Shown here: positions 26,288-36,973 of the stretch, one piece after another
Layout: each line of letters opens with the position of its first letter
How positions within the stretch are numbered: position 1 is the stretch's first letter
Position numbers and translations under genes: made by a program
The notes under the pieces: generated by a model
Seen by the model: the letters and a program-made list of their open reading frames with translations, nothing else
The model's database searches: none
Told to the model about the DNA's origin: nothing
Assembly (NCBI RefSeq): GCF_000173655.1
Contig: NZ_ABZU01000005.1
Location: 62,001-126,000, forward strand
DNA length: 64,000 nt
Direction: 5' to 3'
Origin: Corynebacterium amycolatum SK46
Lineage (GTDB): Bacteria; Actinomycetota; Actinomycetes; Mycobacteriales; Mycobacteriaceae

Positions 26288-27301
26288 TTAAGCTCCGAGG
26301 AAACCTTCGATGCGGGCCTTGGAGTTCTGGAGGTTGCGATCCCAGGTCGGCCAATCGTGGATACCGGTCTGCTCGTATTCAAACGTGGCATCCAGACCGG
26401 AGGTACGAGCACGCAACTCAAACTCGCGGGTGGACAAGCGGGACAGCGACTCCAGCGCAACACCGCCGACCTTGGGGACGACACGGTAGAGGTTCTTCGG
26501 GTCACGAACCTCATCCGGAACACCATTTGCCGAGGTAATAACCAGATCCAGCCCCTTCATCTTCTCGACATTCAGGTACGGATCATTGCGGACACGCTCC
26601 GCTGACATAGGCGCACCCCACATGTCGAAAGAGCTGTAACCAGCCGACAGCTGAGCAGCCTCAATTGCAGTGGTCATACCCGGCGCAGTGGTGTGCAGGT
26701 AACCGGAGAAGGCAAGAGCCTGACCGAACTGGTCTCGGTGGTTGTATGCCAGCGACAGTGCAGCAGATGCACCCATGGACAGACCTGCAATGGAGTTACC
26801 AGTGCGAGAAATGCCGAACTCACGCTCAAGGTAAACCGGCAGTTCCTGGGTCAGGAAAGTCTCCCACATGTTTACAAACGGACCGTGCACACTAACCGAC
26901 GGACGCTTCCAGTCGGTGTAGAAGCTACCGCCGCCACCACCTGGAATAACCAGGTTGACGTTGGATCCCTCAAAAGTACGTGGGGCGTTACCGTGCTCCA
27001 CCCAGTCAGAGGCATCAGCCGGGCTACGCAGGCCATCTAGCAGGTAGAGAGCCTTGTTACCGCCATTGGCAGAGGCCACAATCTGAACCGGAATATTACG
27101 ATCCATGGCCGGCGAATAAACCTGGCACTTCTGGGTGAAGTACTGGTACGAATCCCACTCACAACCCGGGCGCAGCGAGCCTCGGTCACCCGCCGCGCTC
27201 GCTGCCGGCGCCATGGTCAATGCAGACGCAGCCACAGCTACTGCGGACGCAACGGCTGCAACCTTTCGGCGCCAACCACGGAAAGTAGAGGTGATTTTCA
27301 C
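26288..27301 (-). CDS. Mycolyltransferase (antigen 85 family), second single-domain copy
   Basis: The 337-residue exported protein starts at a GTG preceded by GAGGAG. A signal peptide ending near ALTMAPAASAAG is followed by one antigen-85-like domain. It has CEWDSYQYFTQKCQVYSPAMDR, GGGGSFYTDW, the nucleophile in SIAGLSMGASAALSL and the catalytic His in TGIHDWPTWDRN. It is a close paralogue of the protein at 20890-21933, sharing the RGSLRPGCEWD-type start of the mature domain. It is monocistronic, with a terminator after it and a 180-bp upstream gap. Confidence 0.92.
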   Translation of the reverse strand: MKITSTFRGWRRKVAAVASAVAVAASALTMAPAASAAGDRGSLRPGCEWDSYQYFTQKCQVYSPAMDRNIPVQIVASANGGNKALYLLDGLRSPADASDWVEHGNAPRTFEGSNVNLVIPGGGGGSFYTDWKRPSVSVHGPFVNMWETFLTQELPVYLEREFGISRTGNSIAGLSMGASAALSLAYNHRDQFGQALAFSGYLHTTAPGMTTAIEAAQLSAGYSSFDMWGAPMSAERVRNDPYLNVEKMKGLDLVITSANGVPDEVRDPKNLYRVVPKVGGVALESLSRLSTREFELRARTSGLDATFEYEQTGIHDWPTWDRNLQNSKARIEGFLGA

Positions 27302-27483
27302 GTGTGTATTCTCCTCACAATGTGCGACTCCCCACAGCCGGTGGGAATTATCAGGCGTGCTTCCTCTTCAAGGAATTACCTTAAGAAACAGTAAATCTTC
27401 GACAAACTTACCCGCATTCACTGTTGTTTTCCAGCAGAACACGTCGAAACTCCACTTTTCGGCGGGTTCTGGTATCCGCATTT

Positions 27484-28437
27484 TTACTGCGCAAGCTCCC
27501 GCAGCTCGCGCGACTCCCGCGCCCCGCGCCAGGTAATAATTGCGCCAGCCACCGCAATCAGCACGATGCCCAGCGCCATAGACCAGGTCACTCTGTCACC
27601 GGAAAACGCCCAGCCCAGAATTGCACCGATGACCGGGTCCAGCGCGAAGAGCGTGCCGACGACCGCCGCTGAGACAATCCCCGCAGCGATGGTGTCCATC
27701 ACGTAGGGAATGACAGCGCCAATGAACCCGGAAATAACGATGGTGGCCCACATCGAACCGTCGACAAGCGGTGCAGCGGGAACAGAAAACGGCGCGAGCA
27801 CAATTGCTGCGACGACCACTGATAGCGCCAGATCCGGCATGCCGCCGCCTTCGGAACTGCCCATTCGGGCGGAGAAGAGAGTGTAAGCGCCGAAGAAGAT
27901 TGCGCCGATTGCGGCGTAACCAATGCCGATAATGTCAAGGTCATTGGAGGGCTGGGCGATTAGGGCAACGCCGATGAAAGCGACGATGGCCCACAGGCGG
28001 GAGCGCCACATTTTCAGTCCCAGGAAGGACACGACGCAGGGGCCGAGGAAGTCGATGGTGACGGCGACGCCCTGCGGGAGGCGGGCGATGGCGGCGTAAA
28101 TCATCATGCTCATCATGCCCATGGCGATGCCGTAGACCACGATGTTGATGGCGCGGGCGCGGGTCATCCCGGACAGCTTTGGTCGGAACAGAACCACCAT
28201 GATGATGGCAGCAGCGGTCATGCGCAGGCCCGATATGCCCGGCGCGCCGACCGTGGAAAGCATCCCAGTGACCAGCACAGCCGCGGCCTGGGTACCAAGA
28301 GAACCGATGAGAACCAGAATGACAGGTGCCACCGGCAGGGTGAGAAACTTGTTCACACGCTGCAGCAATGGCCCCTGCTGGGGCACCTGCCCAGCCCCCT
28401 GCTGGGGAACTACGGTTTGGATTTTCTCGCGCGACAC
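27484..28437 (-). CDS. EamA-family (DMT) transporter, RhtA-like
   Basis: The 317-residue protein has ten hydrophobic segments in two EamA halves. The N-terminal 30 residues are polar, with two PQQG units. The stretches IGSLGTQAAAVLVTGM, GVAVTIDFLGPCVVSFLGL and FALDPVIGAILGWAFSGDRVT are typical of RhtA/threonine-homoserine exporter-like members. Substrate cannot be assigned. It lies 36 bases downstream of glf on the same strand and may be cotranscribed with it. Confidence 0.85.
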   Translation of the reverse strand: MSREKIQTVVPQQGAGQVPQQGPLLQRVNKFLTLPVAPVILVLIGSLGTQAAAVLVTGMLSTVGAPGISGLRMTAAAIIMVVLFRPKLSGMTRARAINIVVYGIAMGMMSMMIYAAIARLPQGVAVTIDFLGPCVVSFLGLKMWRSRLWAIVAFIGVALIAQPSNDLDIIGIGYAAIGAIFFGAYTLFSARMGSSEGGGMPDLALSVVVAAIVLAPFSVPAAPLVDGSMWATIVISGFIGAVIPYVMDTIAAGIVSAAVVGTLFALDPVIGAILGWAFSGDRVTWSMALGIVLIAVAGAIITWRGARESRELRELAQ

Positions 28438-28473
28438 TCGCGCAATACTAGCGCGGGAGCCGCAAGCGGCAAA

Positions 28474-29730
<1,257 letters not shown>

Positions 29731-29988
29731 TTAAAACCTATTGCATTTCCATCCGGTTTGCGGGTGTACACGCGGGCTTTACGACGTCCACGTGAGCCCA
29801 GCCCAACGTTCATTTGGTCACATTATTTGATAATTTTCCCAAAATTAACGGGGAAACACAGATGCCTCACTAGATTTTTTTAGTCACACTGGTAACATCC
29901 TCCTCAGAATTTTCTGTTGCTTTGCAATTTTCTTTCCCTTCGACCCCGGGTCGATAACCCTGTACCCCATTTTTTTGGAGCTTTTACC

Positions 29989-31494
29989 GTGCCAACTCGC
30001 CGTCGCATCAATGCCCCGTCGATGGGCCGTCGCACCTTCCTCTATGGACTGGCAGCTACTGCTGCCGCAGCTCCGCTAGCAACATGGGGCATTCGCCAGG
30101 CCCCTACCCTGGTTGAAAGCCCTGGCGTAGGCCCCATCGCGGCCAAGATTTCAACATCGCCGCTGGTTGACGCTGTCACGATGATGATTGACGACGCGGC
30201 CGTCGGCACGCATGCCATTACCGATGCCCTGCACCCGCTTCGCGGATTCGTGAAGGACATCACCCGCGACGAACCGTTCTCCCAGTTCGCTCTGACCTGG
30301 CCGGGCGACGACAATCTGCAGCTCTACGTTCGCGCCGAGCGCGAAGACGGCAGCTTTGGCCCGTGGTTCCACGCTGATTCGCACGGCCCGATGAATAACT
30401 CCGGACAGTCGGGTACCGAGCTGCTGTTTGTTGAGCCCACCCGTCGCGTGCAGGTGTCGACTGTCGGCCTGAACCTCCTCGAAGGCCTGGATCCCCGCAA
30501 CATCATTGGTATCGACAACCTTGACCCCGCCACTATCGGCGGTTCCCTGCAGGACCTCGTCAGCGCTACGGCCGCGTTGTCCCTCAACGCTGTCCAGGCA
30601 GTTTTCATCGACGGCGTAGAGCAGGTCGGCGAGGTTATTCAGCCAGTTGCGTACGAGTCGTCGATTGCCGGTGCGCCAAATGTAATTAGCCGTGCAGCAT
30701 GGGGCGCAGATGAGTCCATCCGCAGCGGTTCGAGCTCCTACAGCACCTTCAAGGGCACGTGCATCCACCACACCGCGGGTTCCAATAACTACTCAGAGTC
30801 CCAGGGGCCAGCCATTGTCCGCGGCATTTACGCCTACCACGCAAAGACGCTGGGCTGGGGCGATATTGGCTACAACGCGTTGGTCGATAAGTACGGCAAC
30901 ATCTACGAGGGCCGCTACGGCGGCCTGGACAAGAACATCGAGGGCGCACACGCAGGTGGCTTCAACAACGGCACCTTCGGCATCTCGGTGATGGGCAACC
31001 ACGATCAGCTGGAGATTCCGGATGCGGCTGTCACTGCACTCGGCGAGATGGTCGGCTGGCGTATGAAGGTCGGCGGCGTCGATCCGATGTCCACCGCCGC
31101 GCTGACCAGCGCCGGCTACTCGAAGGCACGCTACAGCTCCGGCCAGACCGTGAACCTCCCGGCTATCTTCGGTCACCGCGACACCGGCTACACCTCGTGC
31201 CCGGGCAACTTCGGCTACCAGCAGATGGATGCCATCCGCGCTGCAGCCAAAGCCAAGTTTGATGGTGCCGGTGGAGCAGATATCGCTGGCCGCTCGACGG
31301 ATCCGAACAACCAGGACGGAGAGGCCGCCAGCATTCCGCCGATTCCGGGCACCGGCGAGTCGGGCGACAACGGCGGTTCCCTCGGAAACGTGGAAACGCC
31401 CACGCCAGGCGAGGTTGTTGGTGAGTTTCTAACTGATTCCCTGCCAACCAACCCTGCCGAAGCTACGCAGGCCTGGTTCGCACCCCAGAACTAA
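29989..31494 (+). CDS. Exported PGRP-type N-acetylmuramoyl-L-alanine amidase, probable Tat substrate
   Basis: The GTG at 29989, with GGAGC eight bases upstream, is chosen over an upstream in-frame start at 29917 that has no site; the product is 501 residues. The N-terminus carries GRRTFLYGLAATAAAAPLA, a twin-arginine signal. An N-terminal beta-rich domain (about 60-200) precedes a PGRP/amidase_2 domain with zinc ligands in CIHHTAGSNNYSES, FGHRDTGYTSC and the following Cys. The C-terminal 70 residues are Pro/Gly/Glu-rich. It is homologous to the next gene and probably cleaves or remodels peptidoglycan outside the membrane. Confidence 0.88.
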   Translation: MPTRRRINAPSMGRRTFLYGLAATAAAAPLATWGIRQAPTLVESPGVGPIAAKISTSPLVDAVTMMIDDAAVGTHAITDALHPLRGFVKDITRDEPFSQFALTWPGDDNLQLYVRAEREDGSFGPWFHADSHGPMNNSGQSGTELLFVEPTRRVQVSTVGLNLLEGLDPRNIIGIDNLDPATIGGSLQDLVSATAALSLNAVQAVFIDGVEQVGEVIQPVAYESSIAGAPNVISRAAWGADESIRSGSSSYSTFKGTCIHHTAGSNNYSESQGPAIVRGIYAYHAKTLGWGDIGYNALVDKYGNIYEGRYGGLDKNIEGAHAGGFNNGTFGISVMGNHDQLEIPDAAVTALGEMVGWRMKVGGVDPMSTAALTSAGYSKARYSSGQTVNLPAIFGHRDTGYTSCPGNFGYQQMDAIRAAAKAKFDGAGGADIAGRSTDPNNQDGEAASIPPIPGTGESGDNGGSLGNVETPTPGEVVGEFLTDSLPTNPAEATQAWFAPQN

Positions 31495-31579
31495 GTCCCC
31501 CGCTTATCCAATCCAGGCATGACCACATCGCATTTGTGGTGTAGCACCAGATTTTCGTAATCACCCAGGAGTTATTACC

Positions 31580-33994
31580 GTGTTTAGTCGCCGCCGCATC
31601 AATCGCCGCGCAGGTGCCAAGCAATCCTTGGTACTCGCTGCCGTGGCGACCCTTGCCCTGACACCCGTTGCCGTTGTCGGTGCAGGTGCCGCTTATGACC
31701 TCATCGAGGAAAACGGCGCCGGTCCCATCGACCCAATCGTCCAGAGCAAGTCGCTTGCAGACAGCGTCTCCGTTCTCGTTGAAGACGCAGCAATCGCAAC
31801 GCAGTCGCTTGTCGACGAGGCTCACCCCAACCGTGGTGTCGTCAAGGAAATTACCTCCGATACGGAGTTTTCCCAGTTTGCGCTGACGTGGGCCGGTGAC
31901 CCTGATATCGCCAGCTTCGTCCGCGCCGAGCGCGCCGACGGCTCCTGGTCCGACTGGTTCAGCGTTGACCCGGACTACCCCGCTGAAGGCAATGGCAACG
32001 GCCTGAACGGAACGGAGCTCATCTACATCGAGCCAACCAAGCGTGTTCAGGTTTCCACCCACGGACTCAATATCTTCGGCCCGGGTTCCGGCGTGGATCT
32101 GAAGGACATCAAGGGCGCTGAGAAGTTGGATCTGTCCAAGCTCAACCTCGACGAGATTAATGCTGAGGGCGCAAAGAAGGCCGTGGAGGATGCAAAGGAT
32201 TCCGCTACGGATGCGGCCAAGGATGTCGCCGAGGCCGCTTCCGACTACCAACAAACTCCGGATGCAGCTCCTGGGGACGCACTCGATGACCCGACTGCTC
32301 CGAGCGCTAACGACGCTGCAAATCTGGACTCGCCGAACCTCCCAGTGAAGTGGACGGACATCGAGCCGGTCGCCGATGAACTGCCGATCGACCAGGTCGA
32401 TGCGGTGCTAATCGACGGCCAAGCTGCTGCATCCGGCATCGACCCAATTGTGGATGCCAAGAATGTCACGGGCATGCCGAAGGTCATTACCCGTGCCGGC
32501 TGGGGCGCCAACGAAAATAACCGCTGTAAGGGCGCAGACTACGACAGCAAGCTTGTCGGTGCCACCGTGCACCACACCGCTGGTTCAAACAACTACACCG
32601 AGAGCCAGTCCGCTGGTATCGTCCGCGGCATTTACCAGTACCATGCACAGACTCTGGGCTGGTGCGACATCGGATACAACGCACTTGTCGACAAGTACGG
32701 CAACATCTACGAGGGCCGCTACGGTGGGCTGGATAAGAATGTCCAGGGCGCACACGCAGGTGGCTTCAACACCGGTACTTTCGGCATCTCCATGATGGGT
32801 AACTACTCTTCGGTTGCTCCCAGTGAGGCTGCGCTGAACTCGGTGGGCAATATGATTGGTTGGCGCCTGAAGGTCGCCGGCATCAAGCCGACCGGCCAGA
32901 TTCAGATGACTTCGGGTGGCACCAGCTACTCCAAGTATGGATACGGTAAGCAGGTCACTCTGCCGACAATCTTCGCGCACCGCGACGTTGGTAACACCAC
33001 CTGCCCAGGTGATGCTGGCTACGCCCAGATGAGCAAGATCCGCTCGATTGCCGAGAAGAAGTACAACACCCTCACCAGCGGAAAGATTGATAATGAGGGC
33101 CCCGACGGCTTAATCGATCTCCTCGTTCCGCAGGATGAAAAGGACGATAAGACCGCAGAGGACACAGACTCGCAGTCGACCGAATCGACCACGTCGAGCT
33201 CTACTACCTCGACCACCTCGGCATCCACGGGCACGTCCACGACCTCGTCCTCCGAGAAGTCCTCGAGCGCATCGAGCACCACTTCGTCGACAACGTCGAG
33301 CTCCGACTCGACCACCTCGGGTACTTCGAATACCTCGGAGCCAACCGACGCCACGAACACCAGTGACACTGCTACGGCTGACTCCTCCGCACCGTCGGCA
33401 AGCGAGCAGAGCAACTCCTCCTCGCCGAGCGCATCCGACGAGCAGCAGAAGGCACAGGCTCTGGAGACAGTCTCGGGTGCACGTTCGATGCTGGCCTCGG
33501 CGCTGGGCATGCTCGGTGCACCGGGCCTGGGACAGACCGCCGATGCGATTCTGGGGGCCGTTGGACGCTCGATTGAAAACGGCCCGTCGATTGCTGACCT
33601 GCCGGTCCTGATTGACCAGATCATCACTATCAATGAGCAGAACGACCTGGCTGCCGAATGGCGCCAAGTTTCCGAGGAAATGGGCTCCGTTCTCGGTTAC
33701 GCAATGTCCGGTATCCAGAGTGGTTCTACCGTGGCGAACAATGCTGGCCAGGCCGATGCCCTGCGCTACGTGAAGTTCTCCAACGGCGTAATCACCGACT
33801 CCGACACCACCGGTGCTCACGCTATCTGGGGCAAGATTGCTGATGAGTGGGCCCGCCAGGGCTTCGAGGTCGGCAAGCTGGGTGCTCCGACGAAGACCCA
33901 GGTGGTCGATGGAAACATCGAGCGCGCTGAGTTCCAGAACGGTTCAATCACCTTCGACCGCACCACCGGCGAAGTCAAGACCGAGCTGAAGTAA
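31580..33994 (+). CDS. Exported PGRP-type amidase with Ser/Thr-rich linker and LGFP-like end
   Basis: The 804-residue protein starts at a GTG preceded by AGGAG. The signal is Sec-like (LVLAAVATLALTPVAVVGAGAA) after a basic start. The N-terminal domain resembles the upstream protein (shared SLADSVSVLVEDAAIATQSL-like and FSQFALTWAGD stretches), then an acidic linker, then the amidase domain with ATVHHTAGSNNYTES, FAHRDVGNTTCPGD. A Ser/Thr repeat tract (residues about 530-615) follows. The C-terminus has an LGFP-like unit, AHAIWGKIADEWARQGFEVG. It should be a wall-bound amidase; the pair arose by duplication. Confidence 0.88.
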   Translation: MFSRRRINRRAGAKQSLVLAAVATLALTPVAVVGAGAAYDLIEENGAGPIDPIVQSKSLADSVSVLVEDAAIATQSLVDEAHPNRGVVKEITSDTEFSQFALTWAGDPDIASFVRAERADGSWSDWFSVDPDYPAEGNGNGLNGTELIYIEPTKRVQVSTHGLNIFGPGSGVDLKDIKGAEKLDLSKLNLDEINAEGAKKAVEDAKDSATDAAKDVAEAASDYQQTPDAAPGDALDDPTAPSANDAANLDSPNLPVKWTDIEPVADELPIDQVDAVLIDGQAAASGIDPIVDAKNVTGMPKVITRAGWGANENNRCKGADYDSKLVGATVHHTAGSNNYTESQSAGIVRGIYQYHAQTLGWCDIGYNALVDKYGNIYEGRYGGLDKNVQGAHAGGFNTGTFGISMMGNYSSVAPSEAALNSVGNMIGWRLKVAGIKPTGQIQMTSGGTSYSKYGYGKQVTLPTIFAHRDVGNTTCPGDAGYAQMSKIRSIAEKKYNTLTSGKIDNEGPDGLIDLLVPQDEKDDKTAEDTDSQSTESTTSSSTTSTTSASTGTSTTSSSEKSSSASSTTSSTTSSSDSTTSGTSNTSEPTDATNTSDTATADSSAPSASEQSNSSSPSASDEQQKAQALETVSGARSMLASALGMLGAPGLGQTADAILGAVGRSIENGPSIADLPVLIDQIITINEQNDLAAEWRQVSEEMGSVLGYAMSGIQSGSTVANNAGQADALRYVKFSNGVITDSDTTGAHAIWGKIADEWARQGFEVGKLGAPTKTQVVDGNIERAEFQNGSITFDRTTGEVKTELK

Positions 33995-34039
33995 ACGCTG
34001 CAGTAACCCTGAAGCAGACGCTGTCGAGCGCTGGGTGAG

Positions 34040-34074
34040 CTAGCTGGCGCGGGGAAAACCTCGAGGCTAGCTAG
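34040..34074. terminator. Possible hairpin between convergent genes
   Basis: CTAGCTGGC (34040-34048) can pair with GCTAGCTAG (34066-34074) with one G-U pair. It lies in the gap between the convergent amidase and HAD genes. There is no U-run, so it is only a candidate. Confidence 0.35.
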
Positions 34075-34904
34075 AACCAGCGCTCCAGCACGCGAGCAAC
34101 ACCGTCATCATCATTGGTGGCGGTGATTTCGTCTGCAATCTCCTTGACGTTGTCAGCCGCATTGCCCATGGCCACACCCGTGCCCGCCCACGACAGCATC
34201 TCGATATCGTTCGGCATGTCACCGAAGCAGACCACATCTTTCGCGGTCGCTCCGACCAGTTCAGACACGTATTCCAGCCCGGCGCGCTTAGTCACGCCCG
34301 GCGCGGACACCTCCAACAGCCCGTCCGGCATGGAGTAGGTCACGTGCGCCAAGCTCGCGTCAATTGCGGGGGCGACCAGCTCATATAGCTGCGCACTGTC
34401 CACATCTGAGTTTCGCAGCAAGAGTTTCGTCGCGGGTTCCGACAACACGGCCTCTTCAGCAAGCTCACCGTGCTCATCCGATTCCCACGCATGGTCATAG
34501 GACGGCGCCACCACAAAAAGCTCATCGATGGCATCATTCGCCGACGTCCCAGCGCGCTCTGCCGCAATGCCGATTCCACCGATGGATCGCGCCGCTTCAC
34601 GCGCATGCTTGACGACGTATCGCAGCGTCTCCGGCTTCAGTGTGTTGGCGGCAACCACTTCATCACGGCCGGAGTCATAGACCACCGCACCATTGGCGCA
34701 TACACACAGTGGCTGAACCGGCAGCTGCTCGAGCACTGGTTGCAACCACCGAGCCGGCCTTCCCGTAGCCAGCACCAACGGGGTTCCGCGGCGTAGCATT
34801 CGCGTGACGGCCTGTCGCAGGCGGGGAGTTACCCGCTCCCGCGAGTCAATGAACGTCCCGTCAATATCCGAAGCTACGAGAAGAGGATGTAGTCTCTCGG
34901 TCAC
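34071..34904 (-). CDS. Cof-type HAD hydrolase (Rv3813c-like)
   Basis: The 277-residue protein has HAD motif I in LVASDIDGTFIDSRERV, motif II in PLVLATGRP and motif IV in VVCFGDMPNDIEMLSWAGTGVAMGNA, with a C2-type cap between. It should be a cytosolic phosphatase of a sugar or nucleotide phosphate; the substrate is unknown. It is six bases downstream of the acyltransferase gene and so in one operon with it. In M. tuberculosis the corresponding HAD gene Rv3813c sits next to acyltransferase genes as well. Confidence 0.9.
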   Translation of the reverse strand: MTERLHPLLVASDIDGTFIDSRERVTPRLRQAVTRMLRRGTPLVLATGRPARWLQPVLEQLPVQPLCVCANGAVVYDSGRDEVVAANTLKPETLRYVVKHAREAARSIGGIGIAAERAGTSANDAIDELFVVAPSYDHAWESDEHGELAEEAVLSEPATKLLLRNSDVDSAQLYELVAPAIDASLAHVTYSMPDGLLEVSAPGVTKRAGLEYVSELVGATAKDVVCFGDMPNDIEMLSWAGTGVAMGNAADNVKEIADEITATNDDDGVARVLERWF

Positions 34905-34910
34905 GGCGAA

Positions 34911-36539
34911 CTACTTGCCGTCCTCGCTGTTGTCATCTTCACCGTCATCGCAGAACCGGTCGTGCAACAACTGCAGCGTTGCGGCTACTCCCCCATGTTC
35001 GACAGTGTCGATTACCCAATCCGCGTTCTTCAGCAGGGACCAGTCCGCATCAGCCATAACTACCGGCATGCCGACACGCTGTGTGGCTTCCTCAAAGTTC
35101 GAGCGACCGGCAAAAAGAATCGCAGTTTCTTCCTTGCGAGCCTGCTTGCGCAGCGTGCTTACCACCGCATTTGTGACGTCCAGCTTGCTGGCGCCCTCCG
35201 GAAGCTCCACGACCTGCAGGTCAACCGACTCCAAAGCCGATAGATTCGGCTTATCTCCCGGTTCGTGCAGAACAACGATTGTGACTCCGGCATCGCCGAG
35301 CTGCTGCAAGGCCTTCATGGTTTCTTCGCTGATATTGCCCGCGTCGTCGGCAAGCGATGCGGGGTAATCGAAGATAAACGTCTCCGGCTGAGCGGTGATG
35401 AGCCTGTTCAAGCGCTGTGGAAGCTTGTCGCGAATCATCATCGACTGGCCGATAAGACGGTAAACGGTCTGCTGCGTCTGTTCGACTCCGGAGGCGGAGG
35501 CCTTCTCTAGCTGCACGTACGCTTCGCGGAACGTCACGCGCATCGAATCCGTGGCGGTGCGCACGGACTCCTTGCTCTCCTTGGCACCGGCGACAACATC
35601 ATCAGCCATCTGTTCCACAGACTGACGGAACTGCGCCAACAAGGCGGCCGTCTGTTCCCTTCGGCGAGCAGACTCCGCGCTCATCGTTTGCGAGGCATCG
35701 AGGAACTGCTGCCTGGTCTGATCGCCGAATTCACGCGCCGACTCGGCTAGCTTTTCCTTGAATGCTGCCAGATCACCGCGCAAATGACGGATGCGCTGAC
35801 GCTCTTCTTCGACCTTGAGGTCTTCGGACTGAGCATCTTCGAACGTCGGTGCGCCACCACCGAGCCGAGCCGGTACCCAGTAGGCACCCTTGGGCAGTGG
35901 GCCTTCTTCAGCTGCGTACTCGTCCCAGAGCTGACGAACCCCCTGATCCATAATTTCGTGCAGTTTTTCAGTGGCTTCCACCGGATCCCCCTCCGGGTGC
36001 CACGGCGGCAAAACCACCATATGAATTGGGGTATTGCTGCGGCCAAGGTGCTTGGGATGCCCCTTGGTCCATACCCGCTGAGATCCCACAATTAACACAG
36101 GGATAATCGGTTTTCCGGTGCGCTGTGCCATACGCACTGCGCCAGACTTCAAATTCTTGACCTCGAAGCTGCGCGAGATCGTCGACTCCGGGAAGATACC
36201 TACCAGCTCGTCATTTTCCAGCTTCTTGCACGCCTCCTCGAAGGACTTGGAGCCGTCGGTGCGGTCAACCGGAATGTGCCTACAGGCACGCATGATTGGC
36301 CCCGCGACTGGATGGTCAAAGACCTCCTTCTTCGCCATAAAGCGCACATAACGGCGGTACTTACGGAATGGAAGACCGACATAGGTGAAGTCCATATATC
36401 CGGTGTGGTTAGTAACCAGAACGGCGCCAGACTTCTTTGGCACGTTTTCCCAACCCTTAACGGTGAACTTCAAACCTTGGGCAAAGAAGACGGTGCGCGC
36501 CAATCCGATTATGGCGAAATACACAGGATCCTTGAACAT
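34911..36539 (-). CDS. PlsC-type acyltransferase with coiled coil and degenerate HAD-like domain
   Basis: The ATG at 36539 is chosen, giving 542 residues; the frame is open to 36608. The N-terminal 1-acylglycerol-3-phosphate acyltransferase domain (about 1-225) has the catalytic VTNHTGYMDF (NHxxxxD) and FPESTISRSF. A long charged coiled-coil region (about 240-375) follows. The last 150 residues begin FIFDYPASLADDAG and contain AILFAGRSNFEEATQRVG, with strand order and spacing like a HAD fold, but the DxD nucleophile motif is replaced by DYP. Typical PlsC proteins are 200-260 residues. It is coupled to a genuine HAD gene. Probably acylates a lipid precursor at the membrane. Confidence 0.82.
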   Translation of the reverse strand: MFKDPVYFAIIGLARTVFFAQGLKFTVKGWENVPKKSGAVLVTNHTGYMDFTYVGLPFRKYRRYVRFMAKKEVFDHPVAGPIMRACRHIPVDRTDGSKSFEEACKKLENDELVGIFPESTISRSFEVKNLKSGAVRMAQRTGKPIIPVLIVGSQRVWTKGHPKHLGRSNTPIHMVVLPPWHPEGDPVEATEKLHEIMDQGVRQLWDEYAAEEGPLPKGAYWVPARLGGGAPTFEDAQSEDLKVEEERQRIRHLRGDLAAFKEKLAESAREFGDQTRQQFLDASQTMSAESARRREQTAALLAQFRQSVEQMADDVVAGAKESKESVRTATDSMRVTFREAYVQLEKASASGVEQTQQTVYRLIGQSMMIRDKLPQRLNRLITAQPETFIFDYPASLADDAGNISEETMKALQQLGDAGVTIVVLHEPGDKPNLSALESVDLQVVELPEGASKLDVTNAVVSTLRKQARKEETAILFAGRSNFEEATQRVGMPVVMADADWSLLKNADWVIDTVEHGGVAATLQLLHDRFCDDGEDDNSEDGK

Positions 36540-36973
36540 GACTTTTACTCTACAATCTTTCGCACCCCTTAGCGGGGCAATAAGCACCGGTATCTGATAC
36601 TCGGACAAATTGGCCGTTACAGGCCATTAGTCATGTGTAAATCCGAGTATGTCCCTCAATTGCCCGGCAGTGCGCACACCGCTTACCTGGTAAGTGCCTG
36701 CTAGCCATTTTTACCACCCCCATTCCGGGGAGTATGGACACCTGATTACTTTTGCCATAAAAGCAGTGAATCGCCATTAAAATAACCTTCTACCTGCAGG
36801 AACTTAGACAACATTTTAGTTAGCACCCTCTTGGCTTCTTAGCCCGTTATTTATATCTACGTAACCGTAGGTTGGCGCTTACAAATTGATGCTTTTTTGG
36901 TAGCGTGAGCCGTGAGCCGAGAAATTCTCTTCGACGAAAAATCAACACCCTCCACCGGGAAGGATTGGAAATT
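36540..36973. other. Divergent promoter region of the acyltransferase and glpD genes
   Basis: The 434-bp region between the two starts is AT-rich from about 36700 to 36870. An open frame from 36905 enters glpD but lacks a ribosome-binding site at its own start. I see no clear operator. Confidence 0.4.

Noticed and set aside
33170..33440. Ser/Thr-rich tract as a possible DNA repeat or CRISPR-like array
   Set aside because: The repeats are of codons for Ser and Thr inside an open reading frame and form a protein linker, with no regular spacer pattern.
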